Part shown: piece after piece, positions 9,137-18,711 of the stretch | Position numbering within the stretch: the first letter of the stretch is position 1 | How the letters are laid out: every line of letters begins with the position of its first letter | Assembly (NCBI GenBank): GCA_913775525.1 | Contig: CAJYLH010000002.1 | Span: 1 to 64,000 of the forward strand | Reading direction: 5' to 3' | DNA length: 64,000 nucleotides | From: an uncultured Chryseobacterium sp. | GTDB lineage: Bacteria > Bacteroidota > Bacteroidia > Flavobacteriales > Weeksellaceae | Program-made: the position numbers and the translations under genes | Notes under the pieces: model-generated | What the model saw: the letters and a program-made list of their open reading frames with translations, nothing else | Told to the model about the DNA's origin: nothing | Database searches by the model: none

Positions 9137-11434
9137 TTATTTTCCATTCTCTTTCTTTTCCCTGCGTTGGGCATCCAGTACCGCAACGGTAGCAAGATTT
9201 ACGATTTCATCTACACTGGAACGCATCTGCAGGACATGGACCGGCTGCTTTAATCCCATCAGGATCGGGCCGATCACCTGTGCCACTTTCATTCCCCTGA
9301 TGATTTTATAGGAAAGGTTCGCACTTTCCAGGTTAGGGAAAATAAATGTATTGGCAGGTGTGGTTCCCAGTTTTGAGAACGGGTAATCGCTTAAGTGATC
9401 TGCATTCATGGCAAAATCCGGCTGGATTTCCCCGTCCACAATCATTTTAGGGAATTTTTCATGCAGGATGCTCACGGCTTTAGCTACCTTTTTAGAGGTT
9501 TCTGAAATAGCCGCAAAGTTTTCAAATCCTAACATAGCAATTCTCGGCTCAATGGCAAATGTCTTTACGGTAATTTCCGCCATTTTAGCAATATTGACAA
9601 GGTCTTCCGCCGTAGGATTGTCATTGATGGAAGTATCTGCAAAGAAAATAGGTTTCTTTTCAGACAGGATCATCATCATGGCAGCAATTTTATCTACGCC
9701 TTTGTCTTTCTCTATAACCTCCAGAACAGGACGAAGGACAGAAGTATAATTTTTGGAAAATCCTACGATCAATCCATCGGTGTCTCCATGCCTTAACATC
9801 AATGGACCGAAATAGTCCCTCTGACGGACAAACCTTTTGGCTTTGTATTCGTTCATGCCTTTACGCTGACGAAGCTTCCAGAGGGTCTCTCTGTATTTCT
9901 TCCTGTTTTCTTTCTGGTCGTCGTCGCTCGGATCAATGATCGGGACATCCAGTTCAATCCCGAAACGCTCCATCTGTTCTTTGATGTATTTCTTATTCCC
10001 TAAAAGGCTGGGATAGGCAATCCCTTCCTCATACAGGATCTGGGCGGCTTTCAGCACATTATATTCTTCGGCATTCCCCAAAGTAATTCTCTTCGGATTG
10101 GATTTTGCACGGTTCTGCATCATTCTTACCAGTTTTTCATCCCTTCCCATACGGTCGAGCAACTGGTTTTCATATTCTTCAAAATCTTCCATGGTCTTCC
10201 CGGCAATTCCGCTCTCCACAGCTGCTTTGGCAACAGCACTGGATACTTTGGTAATAAGCCGGTTATCAAAAGGCTTAGGAATGAAATATTCCCTGCCGAA
10301 CTGTAAATTCTGAAGGTTATAAGCGAGAATCACGGCTTCAGGCACCGGCTCTTTTGCCAGGTTGGCAATAGCATGCACAGCTGCCAGTTTCATAGCCTCG
10401 TTAATTCCTCTTGCCTGAACGTCCAGTGCTCCGCGGAAAATATATGGGAAACCGAGAACATTGTTCACCTGGTTAGGAAAATCACTTCTTCCGGTAGCCA
10501 TGATCACATCCTTACGGGTTTCAAGTGCCACATCGTAAGCAATTTCCGGATCCGGATTGGCCAGGGCGAACACAATAGGGTTCTCACCCATGCTCATGAG
10601 CATTTCCGGCGTCATCACATTCCCTTTGGATAATCCTACGAAAACATCGGCTCCTTTTACGGCATCCTCCAATGTTTCTATATCGGTCTGTGCAATAAAA
10701 TCCAGTTTTTCAGGGGTAAGATTCTCCCTTTTATGGTTGATCACCCCTTTACTGTCACACATCAGTACATTTTCTTTCTTAAGCCCAAGTGCAATATACA
10801 GTTTGGTACATGCTACCGCAGCCGCTCCTGCACCATTGACTACCATTTTTACCTCATCAATATTCTTATTGGCAATCTGCAAGGCATTGATCAATGCAGC
10901 CGCCGAAATAATGGCGGTTCCATGCTGGTCATCGTGCATCAACGGAATATCCAGTTCTTCCTTAAGCCTCTGCTCAATGTAAAAGGCTTCCGGAGCTTTG
11001 ATATCTTCCAGGTTGATCCCGCCGAAGGTAGGCGCAATTCCCTTTACGATTTCTATAAATTTATCCGGATCTTTTTCATTGATTTCAATATCGAAGACAT
11101 TAATGTCGGCAAAAATTTTAAATAAAAGCCCTTTCCCTTCCATGACCGGCTTTGAAGCTTCTGCCCCGATATCGCCGAGACCAAGAACCGCAGTACCATT
11201 GGAAATAACGGCTACCAGATTTCCTTTTCCGGTATAATCATATACGGTTTCAGGCTTGTGGTGAATTTCCATACACGGAACGGCTACCCCTGGAGAATAG
11301 GCTAATGACAGGTCTCTCTGGGAAGAATGCGGCTTTGAAGGAATCACCTCTATTTTCCCTTTGGGTTCTGCTTTATGGTAATCTAACGCGGCCTGACTGA
11401 ATTTTTTCTCGTCGCGGTTGGTTTTGTCTGACAT
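9137..11434 (-). CDS. maeB: NADP-dependent malic enzyme (MaeB type, PTA fusion)
   Basis: Oxidatively decarboxylates malate to pyruvate, producing NADPH. The 765-residue length and two-domain layout are those of MaeB: a malic enzyme half (about 1-430; LAYSPGVAVPCMEI, MHDDQHGTA, VNGAGAAAVAC nucleotide-binding motif) joined to a phosphotransacetylase-like half (about 430-765), which in this family is regulatory rather than a PTA enzyme. NAD versus NADP preference is inferred from the subfamily. It is followed by a terminator and starts 16 bases downstream of the kinase-like gene. Confidence 0.95.
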   Translation of the reverse strand: MSDKTNRDEKKFSQAALDYHKAEPKGKIEVIPSKPHSSQRDLSLAYSPGVAVPCMEIHHKPETVYDYTGKGNLVAVISNGTAVLGLGDIGAEASKPVMEGKGLLFKIFADINVFDIEINEKDPDKFIEIVKGIAPTFGGINLEDIKAPEAFYIEQRLKEELDIPLMHDDQHGTAIISAAALINALQIANKNIDEVKMVVNGAGAAAVACTKLYIALGLKKENVLMCDSKGVINHKRENLTPEKLDFIAQTDIETLEDAVKGADVFVGLSKGNVMTPEMLMSMGENPIVFALANPDPEIAYDVALETRKDVIMATGRSDFPNQVNNVLGFPYIFRGALDVQARGINEAMKLAAVHAIANLAKEPVPEAVILAYNLQNLQFGREYFIPKPFDNRLITKVSSAVAKAAVESGIAGKTMEDFEEYENQLLDRMGRDEKLVRMMQNRAKSNPKRITLGNAEEYNVLKAAQILYEEGIAYPSLLGNKKYIKEQMERFGIELDVPIIDPSDDDQKENRKKYRETLWKLRQRKGMNEYKAKRFVRQRDYFGPLMLRHGDTDGLIVGFSKNYTSVLRPVLEVIEKDKGVDKIAAMMMILSEKKPIFFADTSINDNPTAEDLVNIAKMAEITVKTFAIEPRIAMLGFENFAAISETSKKVAKAVSILHEKFPKMIVDGEIQPDFAMNADHLSDYPFSKLGTTPANTFIFPNLESANLSYKIIRGMKVAQVIGPILMGLKQPVHVLQMRSSVDEIVNLATVAVLDAQRREKKENGK

Positions 11435-11450
11435 AAGATTCTTTATTTGA

Positions 11451-12302
11451 TTAAAGTATATATTTGATATGGTAGTCGACTAAGCTCTCGATCGGCTTCT
11501 GTACAACATGTCCCACATTCAGGTGAAGTTCTGCCGCAGCAGAACGTAAAATATTTTCGTAATAATAGGCTATGGACCCGATGAAATTGATTTCCGCAAA
11601 TTTTGATTCTTCGTAAGGAAGAACCTGGTAATCGAAAAAATTCATCATTTCATCAAAAATCATTTTCTGAAAGTACGGATGGTCTTTCCGCTCCGCCACA
11701 AACTTGTTGAAATTGGCTAAATAAGCATTAGGCCTGGAGGTATGGTACATGTTTTTTAGGGCTTCATCTATGGTAAGCTGATAGGTTTCCTCAAATTCGG
11801 TATGAAGGTCCTGAGGAAGTTTCTGCATGAAAAATCTTCTCACCAGCTGTTTCCCGATTGAGCTTCCGCTCCCCTCATCCCCCATAAGAAAACCCAGTGA
11901 CGGAAGTTTCACTTTTATATCCTTCCCGTCGAAGTAGCATGAATTGGATCCGGTACCCAGAATACAGGCAATGGCAGGCTTTCCGTTGTAAGCAGCATAC
12001 GCTGCAGCTTTAAGGTCTTCAGTGGCCATGATCTCCGCTTTGGTAAAGAACTTCCCAAGCTCCCGTTCTATAATAGAACAGTTTTCGGCTATTCCACAGC
12101 CTGAGCCATAGAAGAAAATCCTGGTTATGGAGTTTCGTACGGTAACCAGGTTGATATTGTTCTCAATCTCCGGTACGATAAGCTCGGCTGCAATATTATT
12201 GGGGTTGAAGCCAATGGTTTCTGTCTTCAGAAACACTTTTTTGAAATCATCCAGAATCACCCAATCGCATTTGGTAGATCCGCCATCTACAATAGCAACC
12301 AT
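11451..12302 (-). CDS. BadF/BadG/BcrA/BcrD-type ATPase, GlcNAc-kinase-like
   Basis: A 283-residue protein of the sugar-kinase/Hsp70 ATPase superfamily. The phosphate-1 loop is IVDGGSTKCDWVI near the N-terminus; phosphate-2 and adenosine-type motifs appear as CILGTGSNSCYF and LMGDEGSGSSIGK. This layout fits the N-acetylglucosamine kinase-like branch of the BadF family, so phosphorylation of an amino sugar from wall recycling is a reasonable inference, but the substrate is not proven. It lies 16 bases upstream of maeB and may share its transcript. Confidence 0.85.
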   Translation of the reverse strand: MVAIVDGGSTKCDWVILDDFKKVFLKTETIGFNPNNIAAELIVPEIENNINLVTVRNSITRIFFYGSGCGIAENCSIIERELGKFFTKAEIMATEDLKAAAYAAYNGKPAIACILGTGSNSCYFDGKDIKVKLPSLGFLMGDEGSGSSIGKQLVRRFFMQKLPQDLHTEFEETYQLTIDEALKNMYHTSRPNAYLANFNKFVAERKDHPYFQKMIFDEMMNFFDYQVLPYEESKFAEINFIGSIAYYYENILRSAAAELHLNVGHVVQKPIESLVDYHIKYIL

Positions 12303-12385
12303 ATTAGCATTTTATTTTAAGGATGCTAAATTATGAATTTATCTTCACATAGCTTTATAGTCAGCAGGGTGGTAAGGGATAATTA

Positions 12386-12649
12386 TTAATGTTTTATATC
12401 AGCTTTTTGATTGTTGAAACGGATCAGCCAGTCTTCTATTTCATCTTCCAGATAGGAGGTCTGAAGGATCATGGCATTGATGAAATCATCGGGAACAGGT
12501 TCACCTGCAGAATTCTCGAGATTCCAGAGTTCATTGGACATATTTTCATACTCAGAATAGACCCGCTTGAAGCGGGAGTTTTCTTTTTCAAGGGCTTCAA
12601 TATTTTTCTCCTGAAGCTGAAATTTCCTGTACTTATTTTGGCGTTTCAT
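12386..12649 (-). CDS. Small charged coiled-coil hypothetical protein
   Basis: I do not recognise a named family. From the ATG giving MKRQNKYRKFQLQEKN the product is 87 residues, strongly charged and helical, with a heptad-like N-terminal half rich in E, K and Q and a C-terminal part containing EDEIEDWLIRFN. No signal peptide or membrane segment. The in-frame upstream extension (15 residues) looks non-coding. An opposite-strand ORF over the same DNA has less protein-like composition and is considered a shadow. Confidence 0.65.
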   Translation of the reverse strand: MKRQNKYRKFQLQEKNIEALEKENSRFKRVYSEYENMSNELWNLENSAGEPVPDDFINAMILQTSYLEDEIEDWLIRFNNQKADIKH

Positions 12650-12826
12650 GTAAATAATATTTGGAACAAAGGGTAGTGTGCGGCAGGTAGGCATTCTGGC
12701 GAATTACAAGATAGAAAAAAACATCAACCTAAAAGGCTGAAAATAAATTTATTATCAGGTTACATACTGTCGTTCTGAAAATTAAATTTAGACATATTTT
12801 TGAATCTAAAAAAAAATTTAACAACT

Positions 12827-12861
12827 TTTTTCAGGCTTTAACATATAGTTATATAAATTTG
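12827..12861 (+). promoter_or_regulatory. Candidate promoter for GtrA/acyltransferase run
   Basis: TAAATTTG at 12854-12861 matches the Bacteroidota -7 consensus TAnnTTTG, 17 bases before the GtrA ATG. A T-rich stretch about 23 bases upstream could serve as a weak -33 element. Assignment rests on consensus match only. Confidence 0.45.
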
Positions 12862-12878
12862 CATATCATATCAACAGA

Positions 12879-13337
12879 ATGAGAGAAATACTATTACGGC
12901 AGAAACAGATATTGTTCTTTATCATTGCAGGAGGCCTCAGTGCCGTTGTAGAGATCGGAAGCTTTAAGATTTTCAGTACTTCGCTTCCGCATTTTTTTCT
13001 CAGGGAGACCAACTTTCACGGTATACATTATCCCTTAAGCAATATTTTTTCTACCAGCTGCGGGATTATCACCAATTATTTCCTCAGCATCTGGTTTGTA
13101 TTTGAACGCGGAAAGCACTCTAAAAAAAAGGAATTTGCCTATTTCATGGCCGTATCATTCATGTCCACTCTGGTAAGCCTGGGATTTTTCCAGGTTTTCT
13201 ACAGCTTTATATTCAAAGATAACATCAATCTTGGTTTTTATACATTAAGCCCTGAGATGATCAGTAAGGTTTCTGCGATCATTCTTGTTTCGGTTCTTAA
13301 TTATTCGGTTAAAAAGAAAGTAATTTTTAATGGCTAA
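12879..13337 (+). CDS. GtrA family membrane protein
   Basis: A 152-residue protein with four hydrophobic helices (about 10-30, 45-70, 85-105, 120-145) and the GtrA-type opening FFIIAGGLSAVVEIGSF and ending YSVKKKVIF. GtrA proteins are thought to help move lipid-linked sugars across the inner membrane or to act in surface polysaccharide decoration. The next gene starts 8 bases before its stop, implying translational coupling to a lipid acyltransferase and a role in envelope lipid or glycan assembly. Confidence 0.88.
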   Translation: MREILLRQKQILFFIIAGGLSAVVEIGSFKIFSTSLPHFFLRETNFHGIHYPLSNIFSTSCGIITNYFLSIWFVFERGKHSKKKEFAYFMAVSFMSTLVSLGFFQVFYSFIFKDNINLGFYTLSPEMISKVSAIILVSVLNYSVKKKVIFNG

Positions 13338-14079
13338 ACCTGTGAGCAAGATTCTGAATTACCTTTGGAGAGGATGGCTCTGCCTGATTGCATTTGTTTT
13401 TACGATCCTGTTCGGGATACCGGTTTATATATTATCCTTTAATAAAAGGCATTACCGCTATGCCTACCGTTTTGTACGATACTGGAGCTACTGCATGTTC
13501 TTCGGGATGGGACTGAGGTATGAACTGACAAAGCTGTCACAGCAGAAACTGGATAAAAACCAGCAGTATGTCTTTATTTCCAACCATACTTCCATCATGG
13601 ATATTATGCTGATGTGTATTCTCTGCCCGGATCATCCGATATGCTTCGTAGGAAAACAGGAACTGGTGAAAATTCCTATTTTCGGAACCATCTATAAAAG
13701 GATCTGTGTGATGGTTGACCGTAAAAGTGCGCGGAGCAGGGCCGATGTCTACAGGAGGTGTGCTGAAAAAATGGAAGAAGGCAACAGCATTGTTATTTTT
13801 CCTGAAGGAGGCGTTCCGGATGACACATCCATTATGCTGGATGAATTCAAAGACGGCGCTTTCATCCTGTCTTCAAAACACAGCTCGCCTATTGTGGTCT
13901 TTACCTTTATCGGATTAAAGGAAATATTTCCTTTTAAAGCTTCGGAAGGCTATCCCGGTACAGTAAAAGTCTATTTTAACGGAATCATTGAGCCGACCTT
14001 ATCATCAAAAGAGTTAAAAATGTCTTCTTTTGAGACAATAAAAAAAACTCTGCTGGAACGTTGTATTAACAAGAAATAA
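13330..14079 (+). CDS. 1-acyl-sn-glycerol-3-phosphate acyltransferase-like (PlsC family)
   Basis: A 249-residue PlsC-fold acyltransferase. The catalytic HX4D motif is visible as NHTSIMD (H86, D91) and the substrate-binding FPEGG motif near residue 156. One N-terminal membrane helix (about 17-36) anchors it in the inner membrane. The likely reaction is transfer of an acyl chain to lysophosphatidate or a related lysolipid; the exact acceptor is not readable. It overlaps GtrA by 8 bases. Confidence 0.9.
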   Translation: MAKPVSKILNYLWRGWLCLIAFVFTILFGIPVYILSFNKRHYRYAYRFVRYWSYCMFFGMGLRYELTKLSQQKLDKNQQYVFISNHTSIMDIMLMCILCPDHPICFVGKQELVKIPIFGTIYKRICVMVDRKSARSRADVYRRCAEKMEEGNSIVIFPEGGVPDDTSIMLDEFKDGAFILSSKHSSPIVVFTFIGLKEIFPFKASEGYPGTVKVYFNGIIEPTLSSKELKMSSFETIKKTLLERCINKK

Positions 14080-14113
14080 AATTATATTTGTTATTAAGAA
14101 ATTTTTAACAAAT

Positions 14114-15559
14114 ATGTCGAGTTATTCAAAGCAAACCAACTGGGGCCAGTTTATCCCTTTGGTTACTGTATTTTTTTTCTGGGGATTTATTGCTGCAAGT
14201 AATGATATTCTGATCCCGGTATTTAAAAAAGCATTTAACCTTTCTCAGACCGAAAGTATGTATGTCCAGATTTGTTTCTATGTGGCATACACGGTAGGAT
14301 CTTTAATCTATATGGCGATTTCCAAAGGGCTTAAGCAGGACCTTGTGAATAAGATCGGATATAAGAACGGACTTATCGTCGGGCTCCTTATATCTGCCCT
14401 GGGAACTTTGCTATTCTATCCTGCCGCCAATCTGGGTTCTTTCCCATTGATGATTTCAGGACTTTTCATTGTAGGACTGGGCTTTTCGTTGCAGCAGATT
14501 GTGGCCAATCCGCTGGCTATTGAAGTGGGTCCTTCCGAAACAGGCTCCCAAAGGCTTACCATGGCAGGAGGAATCAATAACCTGGGAACAACCATCGGTC
14601 CGCTTATTGTGTCTTTTGCGATCTTCGGGTCTGCAACAGCAGGAAATACGGAAGCCAGTGTGGAAAGTGTGAAGATTCCTTACCTTATCCTGGGAGCGGC
14701 TTTTGTACTGGTAGCCATCATGCTGAAATTTTCTTCCCTTCCATCCGTTACCCCTACCATTGAGGAGAACACGGATGATGCAGTACCGGGGGAACACAGA
14801 AAATCTGCATTGCAGTATCCGCAGCTGATTATGGGGATGATCGCCATTTTCTTGTATGTAGGTGTTGAAGTGTCTACGGCAAGTAACCTTCCTGCCTATA
14901 TGGAAAAAGACCTGGGCTTTGATACGAAAGATGTAGCACCTTATATTTCATTGTACTGGGCTTCACTGATGATCGGGCGCTGGACCGGAGCGGTAGATGC
15001 ATTTGATATCAGTGCAGGCTTTAAAAAGATTCTGAGATTTTTGGCACCTTACCTAGCTTTCGGAGTATTTTTACTGGTGAATGCCCTGGCTAACCATGAG
15101 CTTTCTCCGTTCTATGTATATGCAGCCATTATTGTTGTGATGATCGTGTGTGATGTATTGAGTAAAGGAAACCCTGCCAGGATGCTGCTTATCTTCTCAT
15201 CTGCCGGTATTGTAGCACTCCTGATTGGTATGTTTACCACGGGAATGGTATCCGTATATGCTTTTACCAGTGTAGGTCTTTTCTGCTCTACCCTATGGCC
15301 ATGTATTTTTGCCTTAGCGATCAACGGACTGGGCAAACATACGAATCAGGGATCCGGATTGCTGATCATGATGATTATGGGTGGCGGAATTGTAAGTCTT
15401 TTACAGGGATATGTAGCTGACTTAACAGATATCCACTCAAGCTATATTGTAGGAGTTTTATGTTTTGCGTATCTTGCGTTCTATGCCATCCGTGTAAGCG
15501 GAATCTTAAAAGCACAGGGTATTGACCTTGATAAAATTTCAAAAGGCAGTGGCCATTAG
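14114..15559 (+). CDS. MFS sugar transporter (FucP / glucose-galactose type)
   Basis: A 481-residue, 12-helix major facilitator with the FucP-family opening FFFWGFIAASNDILIPVFK and the central NPLAIEVGP...QRLTMAGGINNLGT segment of glucose/galactose/fucose proton symporters. It should import a monosaccharide across the inner membrane. Length is slightly above the usual 430-450 because of a longer central loop (about 215-235). The DUF3810 gene starts inside its last codons. Confidence 0.9.
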   Translation: MSSYSKQTNWGQFIPLVTVFFFWGFIAASNDILIPVFKKAFNLSQTESMYVQICFYVAYTVGSLIYMAISKGLKQDLVNKIGYKNGLIVGLLISALGTLLFYPAANLGSFPLMISGLFIVGLGFSLQQIVANPLAIEVGPSETGSQRLTMAGGINNLGTTIGPLIVSFAIFGSATAGNTEASVESVKIPYLILGAAFVLVAIMLKFSSLPSVTPTIEENTDDAVPGEHRKSALQYPQLIMGMIAIFLYVGVEVSTASNLPAYMEKDLGFDTKDVAPYISLYWASLMIGRWTGAVDAFDISAGFKKILRFLAPYLAFGVFLLVNALANHELSPFYVYAAIIVVMIVCDVLSKGNPARMLLIFSSAGIVALLIGMFTTGMVSVYAFTSVGLFCSTLWPCIFALAINGLGKHTNQGSGLLIMMIMGGGIVSLLQGYVADLTDIHSSYIVGVLCFAYLAFYAIRVSGILKAQGIDLDKISKGSGH

Positions 15560-16607
15560 AATAAAAACAATATATAAGAAGAAAAGGTTTTGGGCAGGTG
15601 TTTTACTTGCCCAATTTCTTTTGTTTTTCATGTTCTCCAGATCCGGAGCAATGATTACTTTCTTCAGCCGGTTTTTTGAGTTGCAAAAGAGAACCCATCA
15701 GCTGATGTTTTCATGGATCCCATTCTCTGTTGGAGATGTTTTGTATGTTCTGCTGGGTATTGCTTTGGTGTACCTCGTTACAGGCTGTCTGGTAAAAAAG
15801 AAACGCCAGAAATCCTTGTTTGGCCTTTTGATCCTGATTAACCTCCTGTACTTTGTGTACCAGGTCTTCTGGGGGATGCTGTATTTCCAGACTCCGATTA
15901 TTAAAAAGCTGTCAAGTCAGCGGGAACCCGATTACGGCAAAGCCAAAAGGCTTGCCCTACAGTATCTGGATCAATGCAAACAGACCAGACAGGAAGTCCA
16001 TGAAGATAAGAACGGTATTTTTATCGTTACGGATTTGAAAACGGTCCAGCAGGAAATCCTTAAGCAGCAGGACAATCTTCCTGCTTATATTTCCGGAAAG
16101 TCCGCTCCGCAGATCAATTCTTTTAAACCCAGCCTCTTCAGAAATGTGATGAGCTTTACAGGCATTCTCGGATACTACAACCCCTTTACTGCCGAATCAC
16201 AATACAATTCTCAGCTGCCTTCCACATTTATTCCGTTTACCTCCGCTCATGAAAGTTCCCATCAGCTCGGTTTTGCCAGGGAACAGGAAGCCAATTTCAT
16301 CGGATACCTGATAGGAACCCGAACCGGTAATAAAGAACTGCGCTACAGTACAGAATACTTTACGCTTAAAAGCCTTCTCAATTTTATTGTACAGGACGAT
16401 CCGGAGTTTGTGAAATACGTGATCCGGAATTATTCTCCGGCTATGAAGCGGGACCGGATGTATGAGAAAATGTTCATCAGAAAACACCAGGGCCTGCTCG
16501 ACGACTTCTTCGGCTTTACGAATAACCTTTTTCTCAAAAGCAACCAGCAGGATGGCTCCGTCACTTATTCTTATTTTATCGACCTTCTCCTGAATTATGA
16601 AAAATAA
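15549..16607 (+). CDS. DUF3810 membrane protein with HExxH zinc-protease motif
   Basis: About 352 residues with two to three N-terminal membrane helices followed by a domain containing AHESSHQLGFAREQEANF, an HExxH motif (first H near residue 234) with a downstream glutamate-rich ligand segment, as in DUF3810 proteins. This suggests a membrane-bound zinc metallopeptidase, though family activity is uncharacterised to my knowledge. No ATG is available: GTG at 15549 is chosen, overlapping the transporter stop; TTG at 15522 is an alternative that would add nine residues. Confidence 0.85.
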   Translation: MAIRIKTIYKKKRFWAGVLLAQFLLFFMFSRSGAMITFFSRFFELQKRTHQLMFSWIPFSVGDVLYVLLGIALVYLVTGCLVKKKRQKSLFGLLILINLLYFVYQVFWGMLYFQTPIIKKLSSQREPDYGKAKRLALQYLDQCKQTRQEVHEDKNGIFIVTDLKTVQQEILKQQDNLPAYISGKSAPQINSFKPSLFRNVMSFTGILGYYNPFTAESQYNSQLPSTFIPFTSAHESSHQLGFAREQEANFIGYLIGTRTGNKELRYSTEYFTLKSLLNFIVQDDPEFVKYVIRNYSPAMKRDRMYEKMFIRKHQGLLDDFFGFTNNLFLKSNQQDGSVTYSYFIDLLLNYEK

Positions 16608-16610
16608 AAA

Positions 16611-16636
16611 AGAATCGTATCAGGCGATACGATTCT
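16611..16636. terminator. Hairpin after DUF3810 gene
   Basis: A perfect 10-bp stem AGAATCGTAT / ATACGATTCT with a 6-base loop lies 3 bases past the DUF3810 stop. On the plus strand it is followed by A-rich, not T-rich, DNA, so it would terminate poorly there; T residues flank it only for minus-strand transcription. It probably still protects or ends the plus-strand message. Confidence 0.5.
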
Positions 16637-17070
16637 AAAAACACAAATGATGAAAAAAAATTTATTACCTTGACTTGTTCCCTCATTCAAGGCGTTGTAA
16701 AAGTACAACATATTTTATAAATACAAAAACATTTGCAACCTTTTTTCCCTTTTTATAAAAACTTTATGATTTTTTAAGATTTTTAAGATTTTGAAACTAT
16801 AACTTCCTCATTTTTAAGCTTAAATGGTATTGAAATGCATATTTTTTTGTCAATGATAAATGCCGTTCTAATAGATAACCTACCTCTCATACAATTCTGA
16901 AATTATATTTTCGCTTAATGATGCAATAATACTGTTTTTGCAATTACGGTGATAAACAGAGTTGGACTTATAGCAGCCTAAACGTTATTAAAATTATTGC
17001 CTTCATTTTTTTATCTTCTTGTTGCCCTATTTCCTAATTTATAAATCACATAATTAAGAAAAAATTTGAT
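16637..17070. other. AT-rich gap before the peptide export locus
   Basis: A 434-base non-coding stretch. It contains an 8-codon ORF starting ATGATGAAAAA at 16647, whose tail overlaps a short inverted repeat CCTTGA...TCAAGG (about 16668-16692), then long A/T runs with no clear TAnnTTTG promoter. The promoter for the 17071 gene must lie here but cannot be placed with confidence. Confidence 0.4.
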
Positions 17071-18618
17071 ATGTCAAAACATCTGTGTATTTTAGTTGAA
17101 AATATGACTATGCAATTTGACAAACTCATCCAACACCTTAAACTTGACAAGCAGGAATTCATTTTTCAGTTCAATTCGCATCCCAACTACCCTTCTGCCC
17201 TTGCGTTCAGTGACACGCTGAACTTCATGGGAGTGAAAAACGATGCTTATGAACTGGACAAGCAATACTGGGATGAGCTTCCGGATGAATTCATTGCCAT
17301 AGTGGATGATTCATTTTCATTAGTCCGGAAATCAGGAAGCCAGTATACTGTTTATGCAGAAAAGGTAAAAACACTGAGCAAGGCAGAATTACACTCACGG
17401 TCAACAGATTTCATCCTTTTATTCGAAAAAAGTGAAACTACGGAAAGCAAGACTGTCACCAGCCTTAAGCCTTTGCTGTATATCGCCTCTGCAGTTATCG
17501 TCCTGTATTCAGTGGTAAGCCAGACATGGTATGAAGTGCTTTTCAACCTTATATCTTTAGCCGGCATATACATTTCCCTGGAGATTTTTAACCAGAAATT
17601 CGGAGGTACGTCAACCGTCATCAGCAGCATCTGCGGAGACACTTCTGCCAACCAGAGCGTTAATTCATGCAACAAAATCATTAATCAGGATAAGACCAGC
17701 ATTCTGGGCCTGAAGTTTTCAGATTTCTCCCTGATCTATTTCACCGGGCTTCTGATAATGGGCGTTTTTTTACCGGATACGGCCATGCTGATTAAAGGGA
17801 TTGCTTTGTTATCGATGATGGCTGTGGGATACTCGGTATACATTCAGGCATTTGTGGAAAAAACCTATTGTCGTGTCTGCCTGATCATTATTTCCCTTCT
17901 GGTTGCCCAGCTGCTGCTGAGTTTCCTGTTCTTTGGAAACACCTTTATGGATTACAGAATAGTTTTACTGAGCATTGTTTTATGGATCGCCGTATTCTCA
18001 CTGGTCCTTTATATCAACAATGTGCTGGCTGAAAAAGAGAGCCTGCAAAAATCCAATTCCAAAAACCTGAGATTCAAAAGAAATTATGAACTCTTCAAAA
18101 GGGAACTTACGGATAGGGAAAAAATACAGTTCAGTGATCAGGAAACATTCTCTTTAGGGAATAGAGATGCCAGAGTTCGTATTTCGGTAGTTTCTAATCC
18201 TTACTGCGGATTCTGTAAAGATGCGCATACCATACTGGAAAAACTTTTAGAACAATATCCTGATGACGTATCCGCTCAGATACGTTTTAATTACTCAGCA
18301 GAGCAGAAAAACGATAAGTTTACCGGCCTGATATCAAATTTTATGTCCATTTACCGGCAGAAGCCTGAAACAGAGTTTATCAAGGTAGTAGATCTGTGGT
18401 TCAAAACCAAAGACGAAAGCAAAATCAGAACTCTTGCAGGTGCCGATACGCAGCATGAAGATCTTACCCCTCTCATTCAAATGTCTGCCGAGAACAGGGA
18501 AGCAGGGCTTAATTTCACGCCTATCTTCCTCATTAACGGCTACCAGTTCCCGGAAAAATATGACCGGGAGGATATTTATTATTTCATCAGTGAACTGATA
18601 GAAGACGAAGACTTATAA
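17071..18618 (+). CDS. C39-like / VKOR / thioredoxin fusion disulfide-forming protein
   Basis: A 515-residue three-part protein. Residues 1-120 resemble a C39 peptidase fold (HPNYPSALAFSDTLNFMGV...DEFIAIVDDSFSLV) but lack the catalytic QxxDCG cysteine motif. Residues 134-316 form five to six membrane helices with the vitamin K epoxide reductase cysteine pattern: loop cysteines C188 and C200 and the active CxxC at C267/C270 (TYCRVC). Residues 350-515 are a thioredoxin/DsbA-like domain with C379-G-F-C382. VKOR-thioredoxin fusions oxidise thiols to disulfides outside the cytoplasm using quinone. Its neighbours are two six-cysteine leader peptides and their exporter, so those peptides are its likely substrates. 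The degenerate C39-like part may bind leaders; which side of the membrane it faces is not clear. Confidence 0.9.
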   Translation: MSKHLCILVENMTMQFDKLIQHLKLDKQEFIFQFNSHPNYPSALAFSDTLNFMGVKNDAYELDKQYWDELPDEFIAIVDDSFSLVRKSGSQYTVYAEKVKTLSKAELHSRSTDFILLFEKSETTESKTVTSLKPLLYIASAVIVLYSVVSQTWYEVLFNLISLAGIYISLEIFNQKFGGTSTVISSICGDTSANQSVNSCNKIINQDKTSILGLKFSDFSLIYFTGLLIMGVFLPDTAMLIKGIALLSMMAVGYSVYIQAFVEKTYCRVCLIIISLLVAQLLLSFLFFGNTFMDYRIVLLSIVLWIAVFSLVLYINNVLAEKESLQKSNSKNLRFKRNYELFKRELTDREKIQFSDQETFSLGNRDARVRISVVSNPYCGFCKDAHTILEKLLEQYPDDVSAQIRFNYSAEQKNDKFTGLISNFMSIYRQKPETEFIKVVDLWFKTKDESKIRTLAGADTQHEDLTPLIQMSAENREAGLNFTPIFLINGYQFPEKYDREDIYYFISELIEDEDL

Positions 18619-18711
18619 AAAAAATCATTCTATCCTAAAATTCACTAACTTAGAAACACTTAAAGCGGTATCCGAAAAGCTGACAGAGTAGGAAAACTAA
18701 ACCAAATTATT

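Noticed and set aside
12389-12676. A 95-codon plus-strand frame over the small coiled protein
   Set aside because: Rich in aromatic/hydrophobic residues without pattern, whereas the minus-strand frame gives a well-behaved charged helical protein.
16647-16673. An 8-codon ORF (ATGATGAAAAAA...) upstream of the peptide locus
   Set aside because: Too short to support as a leader peptide; no attenuator structure of the usual kind follows it.
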